Of a stretch of DNA of 63,177 nucleotides, positions 54,990 to 63,177 are shown piece after piece. Both the position numbers and the translations under genes were made by a program. The stretch spans positions 1 to 63,177 of the forward strand of contig QHVM01000046.1 of assembly GCA_003223555.1 (NCBI GenBank), written 5' to 3'. The stretch's first letter is position 1. Each line of letters begins with the position of its first letter. The DNA is from Acidobacteriota bacterium. Lineage in GTDB: Bacteria > Acidobacteriota > Vicinamibacteria > Fen-336. The notes beneath the pieces are model-generated. The model was not told where the DNA came from. It worked only from the letters and a program-made list of their open reading frames with translations, and searched no databases.

Positions 54990-55539
54990 GGCCGTATCCC
55001 AGGCGGACGAGCCTCTGCTTGAGCTGGCGACGCGCCTCCGCCACCCGCCACTTGAGTGTCCCCTCGGGGATGCCGAGGACGACCGCGATCTCGCCGTAGG
55101 TCTGCTCCCCGGCCGCGCACAGCAGCAGGGGGTCGCGCAGCCGGGCGGGAAGCGCCCGCACCAGCCGCTCCACATGATGGGCCATCTCCGCGTCGATCAG
55201 CGCGCCTTCCTGCGTGCGGGTCTCCCGTGACACCGCCGGCTCGGGAAGCTCGCCGGAGGCGAAGCGCCGCCAGCGCGAGACGAGGCTCCGTCGCCGGCTG
55301 AGCGCCCGGTGCCAGGCGATCGACAGCAGCCACGTCTTGAAGCTGGCCTCGGCCCGATACGTCCCCATCTTCTGATACGCGGCCAGGAACGCCTCCTGGG
55401 CCGCGTCCTCCGCCTCGCTGGCCGAGCCGAGGGCCGCGTGAGCCGCGCGGTACACGGCCGCGCGGTGTCGCTCCACCAGCTCCCCGAAGGCCGCGTGATC
55501 GCCCTGCCGGGCCCGCGCCACCAGCTCGGCATCGCTCAC
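54982..55539 (-). CDS. ECF-type RNA polymerase sigma factor
   Basis: About 185 residues from GTG 55539; the frame extends to 55605 without a better start. Region 2: ELVARARQGDHAAFGELVER and ASEAEDAAQEAFLAAYQKMG with the DAxQExF signature, then FKTWLLSIAWHRALSRRRSL. Region 4 near the C-terminus: GEQTYGEIAVVLGIPEGTLK (HTH), with VAEARRQLKQRLVRL. Controls an extracytoplasmic response through the membrane partner that follows. Its promoter region lies between it and the divergent porin gene. Confidence 0.92.
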   Translation of the reverse strand: MSDAELVARARQGDHAAFGELVERHRAAVYRAAHAALGSASEAEDAAQEAFLAAYQKMGTYRAEASFKTWLLSIAWHRALSRRRSLVSRWRRFASGELPEPAVSRETRTQEGALIDAEMAHHVERLVRALPARLRDPLLLCAAGEQTYGEIAVVLGIPEGTLKWRVAEARRQLKQRLVRLGYGHE

Positions 55540-55699
55540 ATGCCCTGTAGAAGCCGCCCGGCCGCCGTCGGTTGGGAAAAAGCCGGGGGCGGAAGGCTGG
55601 CCCACTCGCGCATTGTAGGCGGCGTGCGCGGGAGACCTGGGCGGGGCTGGGTGCTATCATCCGCAGGTCGAAGCCGGCGCTAGGAACGGAAAGGCGTTC

Positions 55700-56935
55700 A
55701 TGAGACTCCGGCTCATCGGCGGGCTCGTCGTCGCCATCCTCACCCCTGCCGGCCCGGCCGCCGCCCAGACCGCCCCCGGGCCCCAGGCGTTCTTCAACGG
55801 GACGGTGGACCTCGCCTACCCCTTCGAGGACGGCGGCGCGCCCAAGATCAATCGCCTGATCCGCGGCGACAGCCCCTTCGACAACGTCCGCCTCCGTCTC
55901 TTCGCCGACGTCGTCCTCAACTCCCGCTGGTCGGCCTTCAGCCAGATCCTGATCGACCCCTCCAGCCGGCTGGGCCTGGAGTCCTTCCTGCGCTCCTACG
56001 TCCGCTTCAACGCGTTCAAGAAGGAGAAGGCGGACCTCAGCTTCCAGGCCGGCGTGGTCCCCACGCCCTTCGGCGCCTACTCTCCGCGCGCGTACTCCGA
56101 GCGCAACCCTCTCGTGAGCGACCCGCTCATGTACCACTACTTCACGAGCCTGCGGTCCAACCAGCTCCCGGCCAGCAACGCGGACCTGCTGCGCCACCGC
56201 GGGCAGGGCCAGTCCGACGACTTCACCAGCTTCGCCGGCCCGGGCAGCCCGGTGCGCTTCAACGGCATGCCGATGATCTACGACCCGTGCTGGGACGTGG
56301 GCGTGCAGGCGCTCGGCTCGGCGGGCCGGCTCGAGTACGTCCTCGCGGTCGCCCAGGGCACGCTGTCCAACCCGCGCTTCAAGGGCGGCGACAACAACGC
56401 CGGCAAGCAGCTCTCCGGGCGTCTGGCCTTCGTGCCACGGCCCGGCGTGGTGCTGGGCGCCTCGTATGCGCGCGGGCCCTATCTCGACGCCGTCCTCCAG
56501 TCTGGCCTCCGGCCCGGCACTGACGTGGACGACTTCCGCCAGGAGATCTGGGGCTTCGACGCGGAATACGGCGTTCGCCACCTGGTCCTCTATGCGGAGC
56601 TGGCGCGCAACCGCTGGCAGTCGCCGAACATCACGGACGGCCGCGGCCGGAGGCAGGACCTCACCGTCCTCGGCGGGTACGTGGAGGCGAAGTACACGCT
56701 GCGGCCGGGCCTCTTCGCCGCCCTGCGTTACGACCGCATCGACTTCGGTGACATCGACGGGGCCGGCCCCGGCGCCCGCACGCCGTGGGACTACGACGTC
56801 CGGACCTGGGAGTACGGCGTGGGCTATTACTTGACCGATCGGGTCATCGCCAAGCTCGTGCGCCAGGATTACCGGACGGCGGGAGAAGAGGGGAGCGAGC
56901 ACTTTTGGGCGATGCAGGTCTCGGTCTCGTTCTGA
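55700..56935 (+). CDS. outer-membrane beta-barrel protein (porin-like)
   Basis: 411 residues with signal peptide (RLIGGLVVAILTPAGPAAAQ). Alternating amphipathic strands fill the mature part (NVRLRLFADVVLNSRWSAFS, LSFQAGVVPTPFGAYSPRAY, FAALRYDRIDFGDIDGAG), and the last residue is Phe (AMQVSVSF), the outer-membrane assembly signal. It belongs to the phosphate-selective-porin/DUF3138-like group of OMPs. It heads an operon with a copper protein and a hybrid kinase (8 and 11 bases apart), so it may pass copper or a metal-bound ligand. Confidence 0.8.
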   Translation: MRLRLIGGLVVAILTPAGPAAAQTAPGPQAFFNGTVDLAYPFEDGGAPKINRLIRGDSPFDNVRLRLFADVVLNSRWSAFSQILIDPSSRLGLESFLRSYVRFNAFKKEKADLSFQAGVVPTPFGAYSPRAYSERNPLVSDPLMYHYFTSLRSNQLPASNADLLRHRGQGQSDDFTSFAGPGSPVRFNGMPMIYDPCWDVGVQALGSAGRLEYVLAVAQGTLSNPRFKGGDNNAGKQLSGRLAFVPRPGVVLGASYARGPYLDAVLQSGLRPGTDVDDFRQEIWGFDAEYGVRHLVLYAELARNRWQSPNITDGRGRRQDLTVLGGYVEAKYTLRPGLFAALRYDRIDFGDIDGAGPGARTPWDYDVRTWEYGVGYYLTDRVIAKLVRQDYRTAGEEGSEHFWAMQVSVSF

Positions 56936-56943
56936 GGCGGGGC

Positions 56944-57600
56944 GTGAGCAGGCCGGGCTTCGCGGTCGGCGTGCTGGCCGCGCTCGCGGTCGCGGCTCCG
57001 CTGGCCGGCGGAACGCTGAGCGGCAGCGTCCTCACCAAGCCCACGGCGCGGCAGAAGGTGCCGCCGCGGTATTACCAGGGGCCCTACCGGTCCGGCCGCG
57101 GACCATCGATGGTGGAGGAGGGTGGCCCCCAGGACGTGGTCGTGTTCGTCGACGGCGTGAAGGGTCCCTACCTGCCTCCCGCGCGTCACCCCCAGCTCGT
57201 CCAGAAGGACGAGCGCTTCGTGCCCCACGTCCTGGCCGTCCAGGCGGGATCGACGGTGGACTTCCCGAACGAGGACGACTTCTACCACAACGTCTTCTCG
57301 GTCGTGGCCGGCGACCGCTTCGACCTCGGGCGCTACGCCAAGGGCAAGAGCGCCCACCAGACGCTCACCAAGCCGGGGGTCGTGGTCGTCCGCTGCGAGA
57401 TCCACTCCGGAATGAAGGCCTACATCCTGGTGGTGCCCAACCCGTTCTTCGCCGTGCCCGGTCCCGACGGCGCCTTCTCGATCCCCGACCTGCCCGGCGG
57501 CACCTACGCGGTCAAGGCCTGGCACCCCGACTTCGGCTATCAGGAGCGCACCGTGACCGTGCCCGCTTCCGGGACGGCCACGGTCGGCTTCGCCTTCTGA
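56944..57600 (+). CDS. exported cupredoxin with C-terminal beta domain
   Basis: 218 residues from GTG 56944. Signal peptide (FAVGVLAALAVAAPLAGGTL). The cupredoxin domain has type I copper ligands: H115 in DDFYHNVFS, C151 and H154 in VVRCEIHSGM, with M157 as a fourth ligand. The last ~40 residues (FSIPDLPGGTYAVKAWHPDF) are a carboxypeptidase-regulatory-like beta sandwich. Related proteins are annotated as 'methylamine utilization' proteins. Placed between a porin and a sensor kinase, it may be a periplasmic copper-binding or electron-transfer partner of the sensor. Confidence 0.82.
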   Translation: MSRPGFAVGVLAALAVAAPLAGGTLSGSVLTKPTARQKVPPRYYQGPYRSGRGPSMVEEGGPQDVVVFVDGVKGPYLPPARHPQLVQKDERFVPHVLAVQAGSTVDFPNEDDFYHNVFSVVAGDRFDLGRYAKGKSAHQTLTKPGVVVVRCEIHSGMKAYILVVPNPFFAVPGPDGAFSIPDLPGGTYAVKAWHPDFGYQERTVTVPASGTATVGFAF

Positions 57601-57611
57601 GGGGAGCCGCG

Positions 57612-60545
57612 ATGCGCTTCCGGCCCGGCCTGCGCAGCAAGATGCTGGCCTTCACCTTCGGCGTCGTGGCCCTGCTCGTCGGCCTGTCGCTGGCGGTGAT
57701 CCATCGCTTCGTGGCCCGGCAGGTGCAGGCGGGCATCGTCGAGCAGCTCGTGAAGACGCGGACCGTGTTCGAGCGGTTCATGGAGGCGCGGGCGGGCTGG
57801 CTGCGGACCCAGGGCGCCGTCGTGGCGGAGGACCCGCGCTTCAATGCCATCCTGGACATACCCCGGGCGGACCTGGCCGCCCAGTCGCGCACCGTGCTGC
57901 GCGAGGCGCGCCGCTTCCAGGGCCTCATCGGCAGCGACCACTTCCTCGTGACCGACCGCTCCGGCGCGGTGCTCGCCCGGGTCGACCTGTCCAGCTCCAC
58001 CGGCGGGGGACTGAGCGGCCTCTCCACGCTCGCCGCGGCCGCCCGCGGCGAGCGGGCCGAGGGCCGCTGGCGATGGGACGGCCGGGACTACCACGTCGTC
58101 ACCGTTCCGGTGCGGGACGGGCCGCGCGTGGCCGGCGCGCTGACCGTCGGCTTCGCCGAGCCGGCCGAGTCGGGGGCGCTGGCGGAGGCGCTCAGGAGCG
58201 CCGCCGCGGACGACCGGCCGCGTCAGGCCATCGTCTCCGGTAGCGCGTCCGACGTATCGGCGACGATCCGGGGCCTCGAGAGCGAGCTACCCGACGCCGA
58301 CCTGGTCGCGCTCACGGATGCTCGGGGCACCGCGCGCGGCCTCTCCGTGCGGCGGGCCGCGTCGGGCGGCGACCTGGCCGCCGCGCCCCGCGTGCAGGAG
58401 GCGCTCTCCGGCGTGGAGACGGCCGGCCTGGAGGTCGACGGAGGGCGCATCGTGCAGATGGTGGTGGTGCCCGTCTGGTCGCGCGGCGAGGTGATCGGCA
58501 CTCTCGGCACCGGCTTCGAGATCGACGACCGGCTGGCGGGCGACCTGCGGCACATGACCCGATGCGAGGTGACGTTCGTCCTCGACGGGCGGGTGGTCGC
58601 CTCGACCTGGCCCGCGGCCATGCGCGACGACGTGGAGAGGGGACTCGCTTCGGTGGCCGGGGCCGGCGGCGGGGCTCCCTTCGAGATGGCGCTCGGCCGG
58701 GAGACGTACGTGTCGCTTTCCGGCCACCTGCCGGGCGGGCGGGGCGGCTACCTCATCCAGCGCTCGCTCGACGAGGCCATCGGGTTCTTGACCCCGCTGG
58801 AGCGAACGCTCGTTGCCCTGGGCCTCGGCGTGCTGCTGGCGGCGGCGGTCATGAGCTTCGTGGGGGTGGCCCGCATCGCCGGACCGGTGCAGGCTCTCGT
58901 CGAAGGGACCCGCCGGCTGGCCGCCGGCGACCTCGGCCATCGGCTGCCCGTGACCACGGGCGACGAGCTGGGCGAGCTGGCCGGATCGTTCAACGAGATG
59001 GCGGGGGCGCTCGCCAGCTCCCGCGAGCACCTCGCCGAGTCCGGCCGGCGCTACCGGGACCTGTTCGATCACGCGCAGGACGTGGTCTACACGACCGACG
59101 TGGAGGGTCATCTCACCTCGGTGAACCAGGCGGGGCTGAAGCTGGTCGGATACACGGCCGAGGAGCTCCTCGGCCGCAGCGTCTACGACCTGCTGGCCCC
59201 GGAGGACAGGGAACGCATCCGGAGCGAAGACGCGCGGTGGCCGCCGCCCGGCCCCCGCCCGGCCCAGGAGGCCCAGGTCGTGCACAAGGACGGGACGCGC
59301 ACCACGCTGGAGATCGCCGCCCGCTGGATGGTGGAGGGCGGACGCCCGGTGGGCGTGCACGGGATCGGGCGCGACATCTCCGAGCGGCGCGAGCGCGAGC
59401 GCGCGGCCCAGCGCTTCCGGGAGCAGGTGCACGAGTCGGAGAAGCTCCGGGCCCTGGGGGAGATGGCGGCCGGGGTGGCCCACAACTTCAACAACCTGCT
59501 GGGCGGCGTCATCGGATACGCCCAGCTCATGGAATCGCGGCCCCGCACCTCCGAGGAGTACCAGCGCTTCGCCCGCAAGATCGTGGAGTCGGCCGAGCAG
59601 TGCGCGGCGGTGGTCAAGCGCATCCAGACCTTCGGCCGCCCGATCGACACCCGGCGCCGGGAGTCGGTCGACCTCCGCCGGGTCGTGCGGGAAACGCTGG
59701 AGCTGACGCGGCCGAAGTGGAAGGCCGTTCCCGAGCGCGAGGGCCGGACCGTCGAGGTGGAGCTGGACCTGCAGGAGGTCCCTCCGATCTCCAGCACCGG
59801 GGCGGCCTGGGAGGAGATCCTTTCCAACCTCGTCTTCAACGCCGTGGACGCCATGCCGGAGGGGGGTTCCCTCACGATCGCCACCCGGCGGGAGGGCGAG
59901 GACGGCATCCTGTCGGTGCGCGACTCCGGCATCGGCATGGACGCCGAGACCCAGCGGCGGATCTTCGAGCCGTTCTTCACCACCAAGGGCCCCGAGCTGG
60001 GGACGGGGCTGGGCCTGAGCACGGTCTGGGGCCTGGTCCAGAGCCAGGGCGGTCGCATCGAGGTGCGGAGCGCGCCGGGCCAGGGGACCACGTTCACGGT
60101 CCGCGTGCCGCTCGCGCGGGGCGACACGCGGCCGGCGGCCGAGCGCCCGTCGCAGGCGGCGGCCGGCCTGCGCATCCTGGTGATCGACGACGAGCCGGCC
60201 ACGCGGGACGTGCTGCCCCAGATGCTCGCCGACCACGCGGTCGAGACCGCGGCGGGCGGGGCCGAGGGCCTGAACCGGTTCCGCGAGCGGCCGCACGACG
60301 TCGTCATCAGCGACTGGAGCATGCCCGGCCTGTCCGGCCTGGAGGTGGCGGCCGAGGTGAAACGCCGCTCGGCCTCCACGGTGATGGTGCTCATGACGGG
60401 CTGGGAGGTGCGCGGCACGGCCGCCGCCTCCAGCCCCGACGTCGACCTGCTCCTGGCCAAGCCGATCGTGATGCGCGAGCTGGACCGCGTGGTGGCCGAA
60501 GCGGCGCTGCTCCGGCGCCAGCGCACCCGCGCCTCCCCCGCCTAG
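57612..60545 (+). CDS. hybrid sensor histidine kinase with periplasmic Cache-like domain and receiver
   Basis: 977 residues. TM1 (~11-32), an extracytoplasmic Cache-like sensor (~35-395), TM2 (~397-420), HAMP (~420-470), PAS (~480-590), HisKA with H624 in GEMAAGVAHNFNNLLGGVIG, HATPase with N743 in LSNLVFNAVDAMPEG and DSGIGMD, then a receiver with ILVIDDEPATRD and phospho-acceptor D901 in DVVISDWSMPG. It is in one operon with the porin and cupredoxin genes, and no separate DNA-binding response regulator follows. It probably senses the periplasmic copper or redox state and signals to an unlinked partner. Confidence 0.93.
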   Translation: MRFRPGLRSKMLAFTFGVVALLVGLSLAVIHRFVARQVQAGIVEQLVKTRTVFERFMEARAGWLRTQGAVVAEDPRFNAILDIPRADLAAQSRTVLREARRFQGLIGSDHFLVTDRSGAVLARVDLSSSTGGGLSGLSTLAAAARGERAEGRWRWDGRDYHVVTVPVRDGPRVAGALTVGFAEPAESGALAEALRSAAADDRPRQAIVSGSASDVSATIRGLESELPDADLVALTDARGTARGLSVRRAASGGDLAAAPRVQEALSGVETAGLEVDGGRIVQMVVVPVWSRGEVIGTLGTGFEIDDRLAGDLRHMTRCEVTFVLDGRVVASTWPAAMRDDVERGLASVAGAGGGAPFEMALGRETYVSLSGHLPGGRGGYLIQRSLDEAIGFLTPLERTLVALGLGVLLAAAVMSFVGVARIAGPVQALVEGTRRLAAGDLGHRLPVTTGDELGELAGSFNEMAGALASSREHLAESGRRYRDLFDHAQDVVYTTDVEGHLTSVNQAGLKLVGYTAEELLGRSVYDLLAPEDRERIRSEDARWPPPGPRPAQEAQVVHKDGTRTTLEIAARWMVEGGRPVGVHGIGRDISERRERERAAQRFREQVHESEKLRALGEMAAGVAHNFNNLLGGVIGYAQLMESRPRTSEEYQRFARKIVESAEQCAAVVKRIQTFGRPIDTRRRESVDLRRVVRETLELTRPKWKAVPEREGRTVEVELDLQEVPPISSTGAAWEEILSNLVFNAVDAMPEGGSLTIATRREGEDGILSVRDSGIGMDAETQRRIFEPFFTTKGPELGTGLGLSTVWGLVQSQGGRIEVRSAPGQGTTFTVRVPLARGDTRPAAERPSQAAAGLRILVIDDEPATRDVLPQMLADHAVETAAGGAEGLNRFRERPHDVVISDWSMPGLSGLEVAAEVKRRSASTVMVLMTGWEVRGTAAASSPDVDLLLAKPIVMRELDRVVAEAALLRRQRTRASPA

Positions 60546-62095
60546 GGCCGGCCGAGTATCTTCTCTATCGTCGGGCGCGGGCCCTCGAGGGCCACCCGCT
60601 GGAGGTAGAAGGACAGCCCCCGCGGGCCGCCCAGCTCCTCGCCGCCCCCCGCCCGGCCGGGCCCGCCGTGGACGAGCAGGGGCAGCACGGTGCCGGGGCC
60701 GGGCGACATCTCCGCGATCCTGGCGCTGCCAAGGAAGATCCGCCCGTGGAACGGAGCCAGCGCCATCACCAGGTCGCTCGTGAAGGCGGCGTCCTCGGAA
60801 TAGATGGAGGAGACGAGGCCCCCTTGGCCGCGGCAGACCAGCTCCCCGGCCTCGCCCGGCCCTCCCGCGTAAGGCACCACGGTGGCCACGGGACCGAAGA
60901 CCTCGTGCGAGTGCACCCGCGGGGCGTCGGCTCCCGGCTCCACTTCGAGCAGCACCGGCCCGACGAAGAATCCCCGGCCGGGCTCCACGCCCACCGGCCG
61001 CGTCTCGGCGCGGCCGTGAACGAGGCGGCCGTCGCGGGCCAGCAGGTCGATTCCCTCCCGGACGTCCTTGAGCTGGCTGGCGGTCGCCACCGGCCCCATG
61101 CGCACGCCCTCCTGCGCTGGATTGCCTACGGTGACCGATTGCAGGCGATCGACGAGGTCCTCCCGGACGCGGTCGGCGACCGCCCTGGGAACCATCACCC
61201 GCCGGATGGCCGTGCACTTCTGCCCGGCCTTCTGGGTCATGTCACGCAGCACGTCCTTGAGGAAGAAGTCGTAGGTCTCCGAGCCGGGCTCGGCGTCCGG
61301 ACCGAGCACGGCCGCGTTCAGGCTGTCGGCCTCGACGTTGACCCGCACCGAGTTGCGGACGACTCGGGGCAGGACGCGGATGAGCGCGCCGGTGTCGCTC
61401 GAGCCGGTGAAGGCGACGACGTCCTGCGGACCGAGGTGGTCGAGCAGGTCGCCCACGCCGCCGACCAGGAGCGACAGCGCGCCGGGGGGGAGCACCTGTT
61501 TCTCGGCCAGGATCTCGACGATGCGGTGGGCGAGCATGGCCGAGGAGGTGGCGGGCTTGGTCACGACCGGCATGCCGGCGAGCAGGGCCACCGCCGCCTT
61601 CTCGGCCAGGCCCCAGGCCGGGAAGTTGTAGGCGTTGACGTGTACCGCTGCCCCCTGGCGGGGGACCATCACGTGCTGGCCGTGGAAGCGCGGGCTGCGC
61701 GCCAGGGAGACGCCTTCCCCGTCCGTGAGGAGGCGGACGTCGCCCAGGCTGCGGCCGATCTCGGCGTAGGTGGCGAGGGTGAACGTCGCCCCGTCGACAT
61801 CGAACTTCGCATCGCTCCGGGTGTTGCCGCCGTTGCGCACCGCGAGGTCCAGCAGCTCGTCCCGATGGGCCTGCAGCGCGCCGGCCATGGCCTCGAGGAG
61901 AGCGGCCCGCTGGGCGAAGGTCAGCTCGCGGAGCGCGGGGCCGCCGGTGCGCCGGGCGAAGTCGAGGGCGGCGGCGAGGTCGAGTCCGGCGGCGCCGGCT
62001 CGGGCCAGCGGCTCCTCGGTGGCCGGGTTGACGAGCACCTGCGGCGACCCGCCCTCCATCCAGCGGCCCTGCAGATGGCTGCGCAGCGTGATCAT
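60542..62095 (-). CDS. aldehyde dehydrogenase (PaaZ/BoxD-like)
   Basis: 517 residues from ATG 62095, overlapping the oligopeptidase stop (ATGA). NAD(P)-binding and catalytic segments: [20 protein letters not shown] (with N), [37 protein letters not shown] (general-base Glu), and [19 protein letters not shown] (nucleophile Cys in QKCT). Closest layout is the aldehyde-dehydrogenase half of PaaZ (3-oxo-5,6-dehydrosuberyl-CoA semialdehyde) or BoxD. The hydratase half of PaaZ is absent. The C-terminal [20 protein letters not shown] is conserved in that family. Confidence 0.88.
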   Translation of the reverse strand: MITLRSHLQGRWMEGGSPQVLVNPATEEPLARAGAAGLDLAAALDFARRTGGPALRELTFAQRAALLEAMAGALQAHRDELLDLAVRNGGNTRSDAKFDVDGATFTLATYAEIGRSLGDVRLLTDGEGVSLARSPRFHGQHVMVPRQGAAVHVNAYNFPAWGLAEKAAVALLAGMPVVTKPATSSAMLAHRIVEILAEKQVLPPGALSLLVGGVGDLLDHLGPQDVVAFTGSSDTGALIRVLPRVVRNSVRVNVEADSLNAAVLGPDAEPGSETYDFFLKDVLRDMTQKAGQKCTAIRRVMVPRAVADRVREDLVDRLQSVTVGNPAQEGVRMGPVATASQLKDVREGIDLLARDGRLVHGRAETRPVGVEPGRGFFVGPVLLEVEPGADAPRVHSHEVFGPVATVVPYAGGPGEAGELVCRGQGGLVSSIYSEDAAFTSDLVMALAPFHGRIFLGSARIAEMSPGPGTVLPLLVHGGPGRAGGGEELGGPRGLSFYLQRVALEGPRPTIEKILGRP

Positions 62096-63177
62096 GCCGG
62101 CATGCCGAGCTGCGTCAGTATGAACGCGTAGTCGAAGGCGACCTCCCGCAGGTAATCGTAGCGGCCCGAGGCGCCGCCGTGGCCCGCCTCCAGGTTGGTC
62201 TTCAGCGCGAGGAGGTTGTCGTCGGTCTTGAGGGCCCGCAGCCTGGCTACGTACTTGGCCGGCTCCCAGTACATGACCTGGCTGTCGTTGAAGGACGTCT
62301 TGACGAGCATGATCGGATACGCCTTCGGCTCCACGTTGGTGTACGGACAATAGGTCTTCATGTACTCGTACTGGTCCTTCACCCGGGGGTCGCCCCATTC
62401 CTCCCACTCTCCGGCCGTCAGGGGCAGCGAGGCGTCGAGCATCGTGTTGATGACGTCGACGAAGGGCACCTTCGAGACCACGACCTTGAACAGCTCGGGC
62501 CGCATGTTGGCCACCGCCCCCACGAGCAGCCCCCCCGCGCTGCCGCCCTCGATCACGAGCCGCCCGGGCGCGCTGTAGCCCTGGCCGAGGAGGTGCTCGG
62601 CCACCACGATGAAGTCGGTGAACGTGTTGCGCTTCTTCGTCATCCGGCCTTCGTCGTGCCACTGCTTCCCGAGGTCGCCGCCGCCGCGGACGTGGGCCAT
62701 CGCAAAGACGAAGCCGCGGTCGAGGAGGCTCAGCCGATTGGAGGAGAAGCCGACCGGCAGCGGGAACCCGTATGCACCGTAGCCGTAGAGCAGCAGCGGG
62801 TGGGAGCCGTCGCTCTTCAGCCCCTTGCGGTAGACGATCGAGACCGGCACCTTCACGCCGTCGGGTGCCTCGGCGAGCAGCCGCTCCGAGTGGTACTGCG
62901 AGCGGTCGTAGCCCCCGAGCACCGGCTGCTCCTTGAGCAGGGTCGCCTGGCGCGTTTCCATGTCGTAGTCGAAGACCGAGTGGGGGGTGACCAGGGACTC
63001 GTAGGTGTAGCGGAACACACGGCTGTCGAACTCGGCGTTCGCGCCCGGGAAGGCCGAGTAGGCCGGCTCGGGGAACGCGATGTCGTGGGTCGTCTCCCGG
63101 CGCAGGTCGGTGACCCGCATCCGGGGCAGGCCCTGCTCCCGCTCCAGCCGCACGTAGTGGTCGCGGAAGACCTCCAG
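62092..63177 (-). CDS. ptrB: oligopeptidase B / prolyl oligopeptidase, C-terminal part (5' end outside window)
   Basis: The frame runs off the right edge, so only the last ~360 residues are seen. The alpha/beta-hydrolase domain is complete: VSIVYRKGLKSDGSHPLLLY, nucleophile Ser in VIEGGSAGGLLVGAVANMRP, acidic residue in VKTSFNDSQVMYWEPAKYVA, and His in EAGHGGASGRYDYLREVAF. The visible residues and DRGFVFAMAHVRGGGDLGKQ fit oligopeptidase B, which cleaves after basic residues, though substrate subsites need the missing half. No start or signal can be judged. Confidence 0.92.
   Translation of the reverse strand: MEVFRDHYVRLEREQGLPRMRVTDLRRETTHDIAFPEPAYSAFPGANAEFDSRVFRYTYESLVTPHSVFDYDMETRQATLLKEQPVLGGYDRSQYHSERLLAEAPDGVKVPVSIVYRKGLKSDGSHPLLLYGYGAYGFPLPVGFSSNRLSLLDRGFVFAMAHVRGGGDLGKQWHDEGRMTKKRNTFTDFIVVAEHLLGQGYSAPGRLVIEGGSAGGLLVGAVANMRPELFKVVVSKVPFVDVINTMLDASLPLTAGEWEEWGDPRVKDQYEYMKTYCPYTNVEPKAYPIMLVKTSFNDSQVMYWEPAKYVARLRALKTDDNLLALKTNLEAGHGGASGRYDYLREVAFDYAFILTQLGMPA

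Noticed and set aside
58562-62131. Very long open frames in alternative frames, for example a 1,189-residue frame on the plus strand, and similar at 49126-52887 (upstream half) and 58287-61217 on the minus strand
   Set aside because: High GC suppresses stop codons in alternative frames. These have Arg/Ala/Gly/Pro-dominated, unstructured translations and overlap well-supported genes in other frames.

Overview
This is a very GC-rich bacterial chromosome segment, apart from its AT-richer left edge, the IS insertion and a few intergenic stretches. Gene content fits a soil or sediment Acidobacteriota-like bacterium. Supporting it are secreted S9 peptidases, DUF1080 and DUF5666 proteins, a short ImuB-like Y-family protein paired with ImuA, an NYN/OST-HTH protein, adjacent GlnRS and GluRS genes, and a copper-dependent methanethiol oxidase operon. 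The phylum is an inference; no rRNA gene is present.

Left edge (1-2.7 kb): the end of a beta-propeller gene, a complete IS630-family element in a CTAG target, and an isolated 3' half of tRNA-Ser(GCU) that looks like the far attachment site of an integrated element lying to the left. Next come a VapBC-type toxin-antitoxin pair with a frameshifted toxin. From 2.9 to 20 kb: a broken MBL hydrolase, an MFS exporter, an SMC/Rad50-like ATPase with a zinc hook coupled to a small helical protein (possible HEPN), a secreted methyltransferase, a mannonate-dehydratase-like enzyme, the mtoX-SCO1 operon, a DUF1080 protein, an S9 peptidase, and several small or membrane proteins. Two identical-geometry GTATAC pairs lie next to a GAF-Fis regulator (20.2 kb).

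21-31 kb: glnS, a gltX interrupted by an internal deletion, tRNA-Glu, an HTH protein, an NYN-domain RNA-binding protein and the imuA-imuB pair, with imuB frameshifted and carrying a dispersed repeat. 31-42 kb: DoxX, phosphofructokinase, a large FAD/iron-sulfur dehydrogenase, DedA, a MITE-like repeat element, two radical SAM enzymes and a TPR protein. 42-53 kb: an AT-richer intergenic stretch, repeats, an S8 protease, an M24 peptidase, a broken aldo/keto reductase, and a minus-strand operon that includes adenosine deaminase and a beta-lactamase/DUF1343 fusion. 53-63 kb: an AlkA-like glycosylase, an M20 remnant, an ECF sigma/anti-sigma-like operon divergent from a porin-cupredoxin-hybrid kinase operon, and an aldehyde dehydrogenase coupled to oligopeptidase B.

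Two themes stand out. First, five otherwise intact genes are interrupted by small indels or internal deletions, several at palindromes or G/C runs, so sequence or assembly error must be excluded before they are called pseudogenes. Second, a dispersed repeat family has two conserved hairpins whose stems vary in a compensatory way (30.6, 36.7 and 42.6 kb). The best candidates for under-described systems are the zinc-hook ATPase pair, the porin-cupredoxin-kinase operon, the paired GTATAC sites and the hairpin repeats.
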